Source of the DNA: Kutzneria viridogrisea
GTDB lineage: Bacteria > Actinomycetota > Actinomycetes > Mycobacteriales > Pseudonocardiaceae
Direction of reading: 5' to 3'
DNA length: 64,000 nucleotides
Assembly: GCA_014138725.1 (NCBI GenBank)
Contig: JACJID010000006.1
Span: forward strand, 700,122-764,121
Shown: positions 16,759 to 24,662 of the stretch, in pieces
Layout of the letters: every line of letters begins with the position of its first letter
Numbering within the stretch: position 1 is the first letter of the stretch
Made by a program: the position numbers and the translations under genes
The notes under the pieces: generated by a model
Databases searched by the model: none
Seen by the model: only the letters and a program-made list of their open reading frames with translations
What the model was told of the DNA's origin: nothing

Positions 16759-17225
16759 CCGGGCCAGTCGCCCACGGTGAAGGGGTCGGTGGCGGTGAAG
16801 CCCGCCGACTCGTAGAACGCGACCAGCGCGCGGTCGTCCCCGGCGTAACAGTCCACCCGTAGCCGGGTGACGCCGAGCCTGCGCCCCTCGGCCTCGGCCT
16901 GGGCCAGCAGCAGGCGCCCGGCTCCGCGGGCGGCGGGGAACTGGCCGCCGACCAGGCCCCGGATGTACAGCTCGGGCACGTCGGCGGGCGGCACGTAGGA
17001 CAGGGCCTCGCCGACGGCGAGCGCGCCGGCGACCCGGCCGTCCGCCTCGGCGATCCAGGACTGCCCGTTCATCCAGCCCCGCACGGTCGCCACCCGCGTC
17101 GGGTTGGTGGAGAACGGTTCGGTGCCCCACTGCCCGGTGCGGCCCTGGGCGACCAGCCAGCGCACGGCCTCGTCCAGCAGGCCCAGCACGGCCTGGCTGT
17201 CGGCCGGGCCGCCGGGGCGGATCAC
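16731..17225 (-). CDS. GNAT-family N-acetyltransferase
   Basis: A 164-residue acetyl-CoA-dependent acyltransferase. The acetyl-CoA site is degenerate (LVGGQFPAARGAGRLLL in place of Q/RxxGxG/A), and the end VAFYESAGFTATDPF is the typical GNAT beta-bulge region. GTG 17225 starts at the first beta strand (IRPGGPADSQAVLGLL). It lies 11 bp after the stop of the small upstream gene, without its own clear ribosome site, so coupling is likely. The substrate is unknown. Confidence 0.78.
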   Translation of the reverse strand: MIRPGGPADSQAVLGLLDEAVRWLVAQGRTGQWGTEPFSTNPTRVATVRGWMNGQSWIAEADGRVAGALAVGEALSYVPPADVPELYIRGLVGGQFPAARGAGRLLLAQAEAEGRRLGVTRLRVDCYAGDDRALVAFYESAGFTATDPFTVGDWPGQVLERRLR

Positions 17226-17236
17226 CAGTTCGGGGC

Positions 17237-17431
17237 TCAGGGGGCGTCCGATGCGTTGACCACGGCGTCGCGCAGTGCCGCGCGCAGGCGGCCGACCTCC
17301 AGCGGGGCCAGCACCGCCGTCTCGCCCGGCGGCGCGACGACCACAACGTGTCCCTGGCTGACGAACACCGTGAGATCCCGGCGTCGGCCAGCCACGTCTC
17401 GGCAGGTCACCAACCACTCCTTGCGGTCCAT
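17237..17431 (-). CDS. small conserved-type protein upstream of acetyltransferase
   Basis: A 64-residue protein (MDRKEWLVTCRDVAGRR...) that is mostly beta-strand and soluble, with no signal peptide. ATG 17431 has GGAGG and GGAGGAC upstream, a strong ribosome site. It leads a two-gene operon with the acetyltransferase. I do not recognise the family; similar short beta-rich proteins are common in actinobacteria. Confidence 0.65.
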   Translation of the reverse strand: MDRKEWLVTCRDVAGRRRDLTVFVSQGHVVVVAPPGETAVLAPLEVGRLRAALRDAVVNASDAP

Positions 17432-17627
17432 GTCCTCCGACCTCCAGTCAGTCTGCGTCAGTGCAGTTCCCGGACCACTCGCGCGGGCGCTCGCTGCGGT
17501 GTGACGCGCTTCGGCCGACGACGTGACGCGGGTTTCGCGCTTCAATCGAAGGCGACCTGCCGGACGGGCCACACCACCCGCAAGCCTCGCACGAATGGGG
17601 TCACAACTGTCACTCGAGAGGATGAAG

Positions 17628-18845
17628 ATGATCGAATTGCAACGCATTGTCATCGTGGGATCGGGTCTGGGGGGCGCCACCGCCGCCGCCACGCTCAGGG
17701 AAAACGGTTTCGGCGGTCAGGTCCTGCTCATCGGCCAGGAAAAGCACCAACCCTATGAACTGCCCGCGCTGTCCAAGGGGGTGCTGCTGGGCAGTGCCGA
17801 GCGCCCCGACCTGGTGCGCACTCCCGACTTCTACCGGGACAAGCACGTGGACCTGTTGCCGTCCACGGAGGTCAGCCAGATCCGGCCACGCGAACGGGTG
17901 GTGGTCGCGGGCGGGGTGCCGCACCGCTACGACCGGCTGCTGCTGGCCACCGGCTCGCGGCCGAGAACCCCGCCCGTGCCGGTCCACGGCGTGTCGGGGG
18001 TGCACGTGCTGCGCACGGTGGAGGACGCGCTGGCCATCCGCGACGGACTGGTCGCCGGGGCCCGCGTGGTGATCGTGGGCGCGGGCTGGATCGGCTGTGA
18101 GGTCGCGGCCGCCGCGCGGGCCCACGACGCGGAGGTCATCGTGGTCGACTCGCAGCCGCTGCCCCTGCTGCGCGCGCTCGGGCCGACCGTGGCCGCCGTG
18201 TTCCGCGACCTGCACGCCGCACACGGGGTGAACTGGCGGCTGGGCGCCGAGGTGGCGGGGCTGGTCGGCGACCGGGACGGGGTGCGGGCGGTGCGCCTGG
18301 CCGACGGCACCGAGCTGGCCGCCGACCTGGTGGTGCTGGGCGTGGGCGCGGCGCCCCGGGTGGAGCTGGCGCGCGCCGCGGGGCTGGAGCTGGCCGCGGG
18401 CGGGGTCGCGGTGGACGCCATGCTGCGCACCTCCGCCCCGGACGTGTTCGCCGTCGGCGACATCGCCGCGCACCAGCACCCGCGCTACGGGCAGTGGGTC
18501 CGGGTCGAGCACTGGGCCAACGCCAAGGACCAGGGCGCGCTGGTCGCGGCGAACCTGGTCGGCGGTTGCGCCACCTACGCGTCCAGCCCGTACTTCTTCT
18601 CCGACCAGTACGACCTGGGCCTGGAGTACCGGGGGCTGGCCGATCTCGAGCGGGATCAGCTGGTGGTGCGCGGGGATCTGGCCGCCCGCGAGTTCATCGC
18701 CTTCTGGCTGCGCGGGGGGCGGGTCCGTGCGGCCATGAACGTGAACATGTGGGACGACGGGGACGCCCTTTCGGCCCTCGTGGACCGGCAGGCCGTGGTG
18801 GACCTCGGTCAGCTGGTTTCCGCGGAGCTCAATGCCCTGGACTAG
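17628..18845 (+). CDS. FAD-dependent ferredoxin/rubredoxin reductase
   Basis: A 405-residue oxidoreductase that passes electrons from NAD(P)H through FAD to a ferredoxin, typically for cytochrome P450s. It has the FAD-binding IVIVGSGLGGATAA, the NAD-binding VVIVGAGWIGCEVAAAA, the second FAD motif DVFAVGDIA, and a C-terminal reductase domain (FFSDQYDLGLEYRG). ATG 17628 is preferred because GAGAGG sits 6 bp upstream and the Rossmann fold starts at once; ATG 17622 and further upstream codons are open. The only P450 seen here is 36 kb away, so partnership with it is a guess. Confidence 0.9.
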   Translation: MIELQRIVIVGSGLGGATAAATLRENGFGGQVLLIGQEKHQPYELPALSKGVLLGSAERPDLVRTPDFYRDKHVDLLPSTEVSQIRPRERVVVAGGVPHRYDRLLLATGSRPRTPPVPVHGVSGVHVLRTVEDALAIRDGLVAGARVVIVGAGWIGCEVAAAARAHDAEVIVVDSQPLPLLRALGPTVAAVFRDLHAAHGVNWRLGAEVAGLVGDRDGVRAVRLADGTELAADLVVLGVGAAPRVELARAAGLELAAGGVAVDAMLRTSAPDVFAVGDIAAHQHPRYGQWVRVEHWANAKDQGALVAANLVGGCATYASSPYFFSDQYDLGLEYRGLADLERDQLVVRGDLAAREFIAFWLRGGRVRAAMNVNMWDDGDALSALVDRQAVVDLGQLVSAELNALD

Positions 18846-18892
18846 ATCGCTACGATCAACTCACCGATTGTTGAAATTCTTGGGGGTTGGTC

Positions 18893-19956
18893 GTGCGCAG
18901 TCGTGTCGTCTATCCGGTTCCTGAGTTCCCCTCGCCGATGGGCGGGGTCCGCGTCCTGCACCGGCACGTCGAACTGCTCGTCGAGGCCGGGGTGGACGCC
19001 TTCGTGTGGCTGCCCACCGAGGGCTACCGCTACGGGTGGTTCGACAGCCCCGCACCCCGCCTGTACGGGGCCGAACTGGCGCTGACCGAGCACGACCTGC
19101 TCGTCGTGCCGGAGGGCGGTGTGCGGCCCGGGGTTGACCCGGCGCCGGGCGCCCGCAAGGTGATCTTCAACCAGAACCACTTCCTGAGCTACCTCAACTT
19201 CGAGCCCGACCAGCCCTATCCCGGCTGGCAGCCCGCACCGGGGGTCTGGGTCGTCTCCCAGGAGAGCGCCGAGGTGCTCGCCGCCACCGAGCCCGAGCTG
19301 CCCTGCTCGCTCATCCCGAACCCGCTGGACCTGGACCTGTTCCGGCCCGCGGCCCAACGGGTGCGGCGCATCGCCTGGATGCCGCGCAAGCGCCCGCTGG
19401 AGGCCAAGCTGCTCGAACGCGCGCTGCGCGCCGACCCGCGCAGCGCCGGGGTCGAGCTGGTCGCGTTGCAGGGCCTGCCGGAGACCGAGGTGGCCAGGAT
19501 CCTCGGCGAGTCCTCGGCGAGTCCTCGGTGTTCCTCGCGCTCGGCCTGTACGAGGGCTTCGGCCTGCCCATCGCCGAGGCGCTCGCCTCGGGCTGCCTGG
19601 TCCTCGGCTACGCGGCCGGCGGCGGGCAGGAGCTGTTCGAGGCCCCCGGCACCTGGCAGCTGCCCGACCAGCGGCCCACCATGCTCGCCGACGCCGCGCT
19701 GTCCATGGTCGTGGACGGGCTGCCGGACGAGGACGGGGTGCGCGCGGCCGCGCGGGACTGGGTCGCGCAGCGGTACACCGCGCAGACCGCGACCAAGGCA
19801 CTGCGGACCGCCGTGGACGAGGCCATGGCCCAGCCCGGTGCGGCCTGCACCGCCGTGCACCCGATGAACCTGTCCGACCCCGAGCTCGGCGCGGGCATCA
19901 TGCGCAACTTCCTGCGGGCCTTCGGCATGCCCGAGCTGCCGGTCGGCCCCCGCTGA
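18893..19956 (+). pseudogene. glycosyltransferase family 4-like gene with a frameshift
   Basis: Two overlapping frames together make one glycosyltransferase. The first part (SRVVYPVPEFPSPMGGVRVL, IPNPLDLDLFRPAAQRVRR, RILGESS) runs from GTG 18893 to about 19525. The second (VFLALGLYEGFGLPIAEALA to the stop at 19956) is in another frame. The join falls in a tandem 11-bp duplication (TCCTCGGCGAG at 19500-19510 and 19511-19521). Removing one unit restores ILGESSVFLALG, a normal donor-binding region. As written, the product ends in a wrong frame and lacks the nucleotide-sugar site. It is a fresh mutation, a phase-variable switch or a sequence error. The intact protein would have about 350 residues. 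Confidence 0.8.
19500..19528. repeat. 11-bp tandem duplication causing the frameshift
   Basis: TCCTCGGCGAG occurs twice in full (19500-19510, 19511-19521) and the first 7 bases a third time (19522-19528). The unit is not a multiple of three, so copy number decides the reading frame of the glycosyltransferase. Confidence 0.9.
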
Positions 19957-20011
19957 TGTCATGAAAGTGCCGTTCGAGACATCCAGTGTCTCGAACGGCA
20001 CTTTCATGACA
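19957..20011. repeat. dispersed hairpin repeat, ATGAAAGTGCCGTTC type, copy 4
   Basis: A 25-bp perfect stem (19957-19981 with 19987-20011) leaves a 5-nt loop. It starts on the base after the glycosyltransferase stop and ends 6 bp before the stop of the convergent membrane protein, so it fills the gap exactly and likely ends both transcripts. Confidence 0.9.
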
Positions 20012-20017
20012 TGTCGG

Positions 20018-20644
20018 TCAGGGGAGGGCCATGACGCCGAAGTAGACCAGGCCGCCCGCGATCACGCCGAGGGCGGCGCCGCTGAGGACCTGCGCGGTGG
20101 TGTGGTCGGCCAACTCCACCCGTGACCAGGCGACCAGCACGGCGAGCAGGCCCGCCAGCAGCAGCCACGGGCCGTACGCGATGGCCAGCATCACCACGGC
20201 GCCCGCGGACACCGCGGCGTGGATCGAGATCTTGAACCGGGCGCCGAAGGTGATCGCCAGGCTGATCATCAGGGTCCCCAGCATCGCGGCGGTCAGCGCG
20301 ATCAGCTCGCGCGGGGCACCGAACACCAGCAGCAGCACCCAGCCGGTGGCCAGCGAGGCGATGCACGCCAGCAGCGGGACCCAGCGGCCCTCGCGGTTGG
20401 TCACGTGGTGGCCGTCCCAGCGGCCGCCGCGCGCCCCGCGCACGATGATCGCCATCGGGATCAGCGACCCGGTCAGCGCGATCAGCGCGCCCCACAGCAC
20501 GGTGGGCAGCAGGGCCTGGGTGGCGTGCCACGCGATGGCGATCGGCAGCGCGCACACCCAGACCCAGGGCGCGAGTACTTCAGTGGCCAGCCGGGCGAGG
20601 ACCCGGCGGGCAGTGCTGGTTGGTTCGCTCGCAAGCTCGCTCAC
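20018..20644 (-). CDS. PAP2-like integral membrane protein
   Basis: A 208-residue protein with about six membrane segments. SRVELADHTTAQVLSGAALG near the C-terminus resembles the third PAP2 phosphatase motif, and ISIHAAVSAG resembles the second. The first motif is not clear, so activity on lipid phosphates is uncertain. GTG 20644 begins with the 21-bp element shared with 24582, which supplies the first seven codons (MSELASE). An internal start after this segment cannot be excluded. Confidence 0.7.
   Translation of the reverse strand: MSELASEPTSTARRVLARLATEVLAPWVWVCALPIAIAWHATQALLPTVLWGALIALTGSLIPMAIIVRGARGGRWDGHHVTNREGRWVPLLACIASLATGWVLLLVFGAPRELIALTAAMLGTLMISLAITFGARFKISIHAAVSAGAVVMLAIAYGPWLLLAGLLAVLVAWSRVELADHTTAQVLSGAALGVIAGGLVYFGVMALP
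20624..20644 (-). repeat. GTGAGCGAGCTTGCG element, copy A
   Basis: A 21-bp stretch is identical to 24582-24602 and in both places starts with a GTG that can initiate translation (MSELASE). Here it forms the N-terminus of the membrane protein gene. Confidence 0.7.
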
Positions 20645-20653
20645 GAACCAGAA

Positions 20654-22087
20654 TCATGCCGCCACGGGCTCGGCGGCGGTCTGGGCGGCGGCCGTCATGG
20701 TGGAGGCGGCGTCCTTGTCCCGGATCAGCAGCGCGTAGCCCGCGGCCGCCAGCGACAGCGCGGCGGCGACCAGGAAGGCCACGTGGTAGGCGGTCAGGTC
20801 GGGGGTGCCGCCCGCGGCGTGCGCCGGGGTGCCGACCGCGGCCAGCACGCTGCCCAGCACCGCGACGCCGATCGCGGCACCGGCCTGCCTGCCCGAGTTG
20901 AACAGGGTGGAGGCCCCACCGGTCTTGTGCGCGGGCAGCGTGGCGAAGGCGGCGGTCTGGCCGGGGTTGAACTGGTTGGAGATGGACACGCCCAGGTAGA
21001 ACATGATCAGCATGGCCACCCAGCGCGGGCTGTCCGGGCCGATCGTGGCCAGCAGGGCCATGCTCGCCGCGGTGTTCACCAGTGCGATCGCGATGTGCCT
21101 GCGCGGGCCGAACCGGGTGTAGATCCGGCTGGCGACCTGCGTGCCGAGCACCACACCGACGGCCTCGGGAAAGGTGTTCAGGCCGGTGTCCAGCGCGGAG
21201 GCGCCGATCCCGTCCTGGTACATCAGCGGGAACACGAACAGCACGCCGAGGAAGGCCGCCGTGGAGATCAGGGTCATCACGTTGATGGTGCGGAACATCC
21301 GGTCGGCGAACAGGCGCAGGTCCAGCATCGGCTCGGGCACGCGCAGTTCCACCACGACCATCACGGCCAGCAGCACCAGCCCGCTCAGACCGGTGGCCAG
21401 GATGACCGGGGAGGTCCAGCCCTGCGAGGCGCCCTCGGTCAGCGCGTACATCAGCAGCGCGAAACCGGAGCCGGACAGCAGGAAACCGGCCAGGTCGAAC
21501 CGGCCCGCGGTGGGCTCGCGGTACTCGGTGAGCAGCAGCAGGCCGAACACGAAGGCGGCGATGCCGATCGGCACGTTGACGTAGAACACCCAGCGCCAGG
21601 ACAGGGTGTCCACCAACAGCCCGCCCAGCACCGGTCCCAGCGCGGGGGCCACGGCGGTGGGCAGGATCAGCACGCGCATCGCGCGCATCCGCTCGTGCAG
21701 GGCGAACACCCGGAACAGCATCGCCATGCCGACCGGGGCGAGCATGCCGCCACCGACGCCCTGAAGGATGCGGAACGCGACCAGCTGCGGCAGGTTCTGC
21801 GCGAGCCCGGACAGGGCGGAGGCCAGGGTGAACACGGCCAGCGCGAACAGGAAGACCCGCTTGGTGCCCAGCCGGTCACCCAGCCAGCCGGAGGCCGGGA
21901 TCACCATGGCCAGGCTGAGCAGGTAGCCGACCACGATCGTGCCGGTCTCGGTGGGTGCGACGCCGAACTGGGCGCTGATGGTGGGCAGGGCGACGTTGAT
22001 GATCGTGGTGTCGAGGATGTTCAGGAACATGGCCGCCACGAAGACGACACTCACGACGATCTTCGGACTCAGACGGCGTGCGGGCAC
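20654..22087 (-). CDS. MFS drug exporter, DHA2 (EmrB/QacA) family
   Basis: A 477-residue proton-coupled exporter with about 14 membrane segments. It has motif C of the antiporter type (GPVLGGLLVDTLSWRWVFYVNVPIG), motif A WLGDRLGTKRVF, and LDTTIINVALPTI in the first helix, all typical of DHA2. GTG 22087 with GGGGG upstream is preferred over the ATG at 22132, because the frame between them is translated from an operator. A MarR-like palindrome (22110-22130) lies 23 bp upstream. No MarR gene is present in the window. Confidence 0.9.
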   Translation of the reverse strand: MPARRLSPKIVVSVVFVAAMFLNILDTTIINVALPTISAQFGVAPTETGTIVVGYLLSLAMVIPASGWLGDRLGTKRVFLFALAVFTLASALSGLAQNLPQLVAFRILQGVGGGMLAPVGMAMLFRVFALHERMRAMRVLILPTAVAPALGPVLGGLLVDTLSWRWVFYVNVPIGIAAFVFGLLLLTEYREPTAGRFDLAGFLLSGSGFALLMYALTEGASQGWTSPVILATGLSGLVLLAVMVVVELRVPEPMLDLRLFADRMFRTINVMTLISTAAFLGVLFVFPLMYQDGIGASALDTGLNTFPEAVGVVLGTQVASRIYTRFGPRRHIAIALVNTAASMALLATIGPDSPRWVAMLIMFYLGVSISNQFNPGQTAAFATLPAHKTGGASTLFNSGRQAGAAIGVAVLGSVLAAVGTPAHAAGGTPDLTAYHVAFLVAAALSLAAAGYALLIRDKDAASTMTAAAQTAAEPVAA

Positions 22088-22109
22088 GGCGGGGACCCCC
22101 TGGCAGAAC

Positions 22110-22130
22110 GTTTGGTTGTAGCAACAAAAC
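22110..22130. promoter_or_regulatory. MarR-type operator upstream of the exporter
   Basis: The 21-bp imperfect palindrome has arms GTTTgGTTG and CAACaAAAC around TAG, with a single mismatched pair. Size and AT-rich arms fit MarR-family sites that repress drug exporters. Confidence 0.55.
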
Positions 22131-22171
22131 ATTCAACCAGAGGAGGCAACCGGGTATTCCCGGTTCGGGGA

Positions 22172-22597
22172 TCAGGCCAGGTCGTGCGGCATGAGGGTGG
22201 TCAGCGCGTCGTCCACGCTGACCCAGCTGTTCTCCGTGCCCGGCAGCACCACGTCGTAGGTGCGGTCCAGGAAGTCGGCCAGCTCCTGCGCGGAGGCCTC
22301 GAACATGGCCAGGCCGGCCGGGGAGCTCACCACGACCACGACCAGCTCGATGTCGTCCACGGCGGGGCGGATGCGCACGTCCCCGGTGCCCGCCTCGGCG
22401 ATCAGGCCGTCGGCCAGCAGGTCGCGGGCGAAGCACCACTCCACCCAGCCGGTGGGGCCGGAGCGGAAGGCGGCTGTCACCGCGTACGGGTCACGGGTGT
22501 CGTAGCGGAGTTCGACCTCGACGGGGACCGAAGGTGCATCGGGCACCAGGAGGTCCAGCACCGCCATCGAGCGGAGCGTCATGTGGTCGTTACGCAT
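22172..22597 (-). CDS. SsgA-family sporulation/cell-division protein
   Basis: A 141-residue SsgA-like protein (SALP). It matches the family through VPVEVELRYDTRDPYAV, WVEWCFARDLLADGL, DVRIRP and DFLDRTYDVV. SALPs guide FtsZ placement and septation in sporulating actinobacteria, so a filamentous lifestyle is implied. ATG 22597 sits 8 bp after GAGGGG; the GTG at 22606 is too close to that site. Which paralogue (SsgB-like or other) cannot be decided without alignment. Confidence 0.88.
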   Translation of the reverse strand: MRNDHMTLRSMAVLDLLVPDAPSVPVEVELRYDTRDPYAVTAAFRSGPTGWVEWCFARDLLADGLIAEAGTGDVRIRPAVDDIELVVVVVSSPAGLAMFEASAQELADFLDRTYDVVLPGTENSWVSVDDALTTLMPHDLA

Positions 22598-22862
22598 CGT
22601 GTTCACCCCTCAGCTTCCCGACACCTGCACGCGGCCAAGAGTGGCACCGTCGTCTCCAGATCCTGTCCACGTTCACTCAATGTCGCCCCCAGGCGGCTTT
22701 GCTGCTCCAATCTGTCACTCATCTGGGGGTGGGTCCAGGGGGAACGGTGATTCACCGTACGAAAGTGCGCCGAGATGACCTATTCAGGGGAACGGCAAGG
22801 GGTGGTGATTGTGACCGGGGTCATGTGTCGGCCCTTCGGTGACTCGGGCGCATGATGACCAG

Positions 22863-23372
22863 ATGGCTGACACCGGCTGCAAAGTGCGTTCCGCAACCAT
22901 TGAGGATCTGGCCGCGGTGGCGGAGATCTATCGCCCGTACGTGGAGTCCACCGCTATCTCATTCGAGCAGGAAGCGCCCACCTCGCAGCAGTGGCGCGCG
23001 CGTTTCGACAACGTTGTAAACGCCGGTCTGCCGTTCCTGGTCGCCGAGGCGGACGGGGTCGTGCTCGGTTACGCCTACTGCTCGCCCTGGCGCACGCGGC
23101 CCGCCTACCGCCGCAGCGTGGAGAGCACCATCTACCTGTCGGGGGCCGCGCGCGGACGTGGTCTGGGCGGTCGGCTCTACATCGAGCTGCTCGAGGCCTG
23201 TCGCGAGTGGGGTGCGCACCGGGTGATCGGCGTGGTCGCCGACTCGGGTGACCCCTCCTCGCTGCGGTTGCACACCAGGCTGGGCTTCCGCGAGGTCGGC
23301 AGGCTGACCGAGGTCGGCCACAAGTTCGGCCGCACCTGGGACACCGTCCTGTTCGAGCGTCGGTTGGGCTGA
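22863..23372 (+). CDS. GNAT N-acetyltransferase of the Pat/Bar type
   Basis: A 169-residue acetyltransferase resembling phosphinothricin/methionine-sulfoximine acetyltransferases. Typical pieces are IYRPYVESTAISFE, LVAEADGVVLGYAYCSPW, RPAYRRSVESTIYLS, the acetyl-CoA loop GRGLGGRLY, and LRLHTRLGFREVG. ATG 22863 gives the family N-terminus (CKVRSATIEDLAAVAEIY). It likely modifies an amino-acid-like toxic compound, but the genuine substrate is unknown. It is a single gene divergent from the SsgA-like gene. Confidence 0.87.
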   Translation: MADTGCKVRSATIEDLAAVAEIYRPYVESTAISFEQEAPTSQQWRARFDNVVNAGLPFLVAEADGVVLGYAYCSPWRTRPAYRRSVESTIYLSGAARGRGLGGRLYIELLEACREWGAHRVIGVVADSGDPSSLRLHTRLGFREVGRLTEVGHKFGRTWDTVLFERRLG

Positions 23373-23486
23373 ACGGCGGTACCGCGTGGCGTGACACGCC
23401 GGTAAGGCGGAAAACGGTCATTTGGTGATCTTGCTGACACACTGGACCCGATTGCCTGTGGTCCGGCGTGCGGGAGGACTCAAGCG

Positions 23487-24497
23487 ATGGCCGACATCAG
23501 CACGGTGTTGCACCGGGCCGCGGAACTGACCGCCAACGGCAAGGGGCGCAAGGCGGTGGCCCTGCTCCGGCCGGTGGCGGTCGCGCACCCCCGGCAGCAG
23601 GAGGTGTGGTGCCGGCTGGCCGCCGCCCACCTGGACCGGGGCGATCCCGGCGCCGCGCTGGACGCGGTGCGCAGGGCGCTGCGGCTGACCGGGGACCGGG
23701 CCTGGGCGCACCGGCTGGCCAGCCGCGCGCTGAGCAGGATGGGCCGGCACGAGGAGGCGGTCTCCGCGGCACGGCACGCGCTGCGTGAGGCTCCCTCGGA
23801 CGGGCGCTGCCAGTTGGCGCTGGCCGAGGCGCTCGGGTCCGCCGACCGCTGGGACGAGGCCCTGTCGGCCGCCAGGCGGGCGGTCGAGTTGGACCCGGCC
23901 CAGATCCGCTGCTACCTCGTGCTGGGCGACGCGGCGACGCGCCTGCGCCAGTGGACCACGGCCGAGCGGGCCTACCGCGCCGCGCTGCGGCACAAGCCGG
24001 GGGATGCTCGCATTCGCGCGCAGCTCACCAGGCTGCGCCAGGCCCGCTCCGGTGGCGCCCGTCCCGAACCGTCCGTGACGCCCACCCGGCCCAGGCGCGA
24101 TCCGGTCGGCAGGGCAGGTGCCGAGCGGTTGTTCTGGCACGCCGGTCGGCAGGTGTCCAGCACCGCCGTGATCTCCGCGCTGATGCTGTTGATCTCCGGC
24201 CTGCCCCGGCCGACCCAGCCGCTGGCCTGGTTCGGGCTCGCGCTGCCGGTGGTCGTCCTGCTGGCGGCGCTGGTCGTGCTGGTGCGCACCCCCTCGGGCG
24301 GCCGGTGGGCGATGCTCACCGCCCCGTGCCGCAACCCCGCCATGCTGGTGACCTGCGCCCTGGTCGGCGCGAGCCTGGGCCTGACCCTGTTGTGGGCCTT
24401 CCAGGTGCGGCTGGGCTCCACCTCGGTGGAGGTCCTGCTGCTGGCCACCGCCTGTGCGGTGGGCGCCGCCGCACTGTGCTTCGCCAAGGGGAGCTGA
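23487..24497 (+). CDS. TPR protein with C-terminal membrane segments
   Basis: A 336-residue protein. About five TPR units occupy residues 5-185 (for example WCRLAAAHLDRGDPGAALDAV, WDEALSAARRAVELDP). A basic linker follows, then four hydrophobic helices between about 220 and 335. ATG 23487 has GGGAGGA upstream. It may anchor a protein-interaction platform at the membrane, with the TPR part in the cytoplasm. No enzymatic domain is visible. Confidence 0.8.
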   Translation: MADISTVLHRAAELTANGKGRKAVALLRPVAVAHPRQQEVWCRLAAAHLDRGDPGAALDAVRRALRLTGDRAWAHRLASRALSRMGRHEEAVSAARHALREAPSDGRCQLALAEALGSADRWDEALSAARRAVELDPAQIRCYLVLGDAATRLRQWTTAERAYRAALRHKPGDARIRAQLTRLRQARSGGARPEPSVTPTRPRRDPVGRAGAERLFWHAGRQVSSTAVISALMLLISGLPRPTQPLAWFGLALPVVVLLAALVVLVRTPSGGRWAMLTAPCRNPAMLVTCALVGASLGLTLLWAFQVRLGSTSVEVLLLATACAVGAAALCFAKGS

Positions 24498-24581
24498 CCG
24501 ACCGCACAAGCGCGGGACAAGCGGCGCGTCAGCCGCGCACGGCATGCTCACACTTGATCATGCCGACGCGGAGGTGGGGCC

Positions 24582-24662
24582 GTGAGCGAGCTTGCGAGCG
24601 AATCATCGAGCACCGCGCCCTCGGGAGTGCGCGCGCCGAGCGTCGGCGAGGTGTGCGCATGA
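24582..24662 (+). CDS. 26-residue upstream ORF overlapping the regulator start
   Basis: GTG 24582 opens MSELASESSSTAPSGVRAPS and closes at TGA 24660-24662. That stop overlaps the ATG of the next gene (ATGA), a coupling arrangement. Its first 21 bases equal the start of the membrane protein gene at 20644. It may be a leader peptide that couples translation, or a relic of the repeated element. Confidence 0.45.
   Translation: MSELASESSSTAPSGVRAPSVGEVCA

Noticed and set aside
19528..19956. Independent gene starting at GTG 19528
   Set aside because: It begins in the middle of a glycosyltransferase fold without a ribosome site; a frameshifted continuation of 18893 explains it better.
20219..22750. 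843-codon open frame antisense to the PAP2-like and MFS genes
   Set aside because: No domains and a repetitive Gln/His/Gly/Arg composition; the opposite strand has clear membrane proteins.
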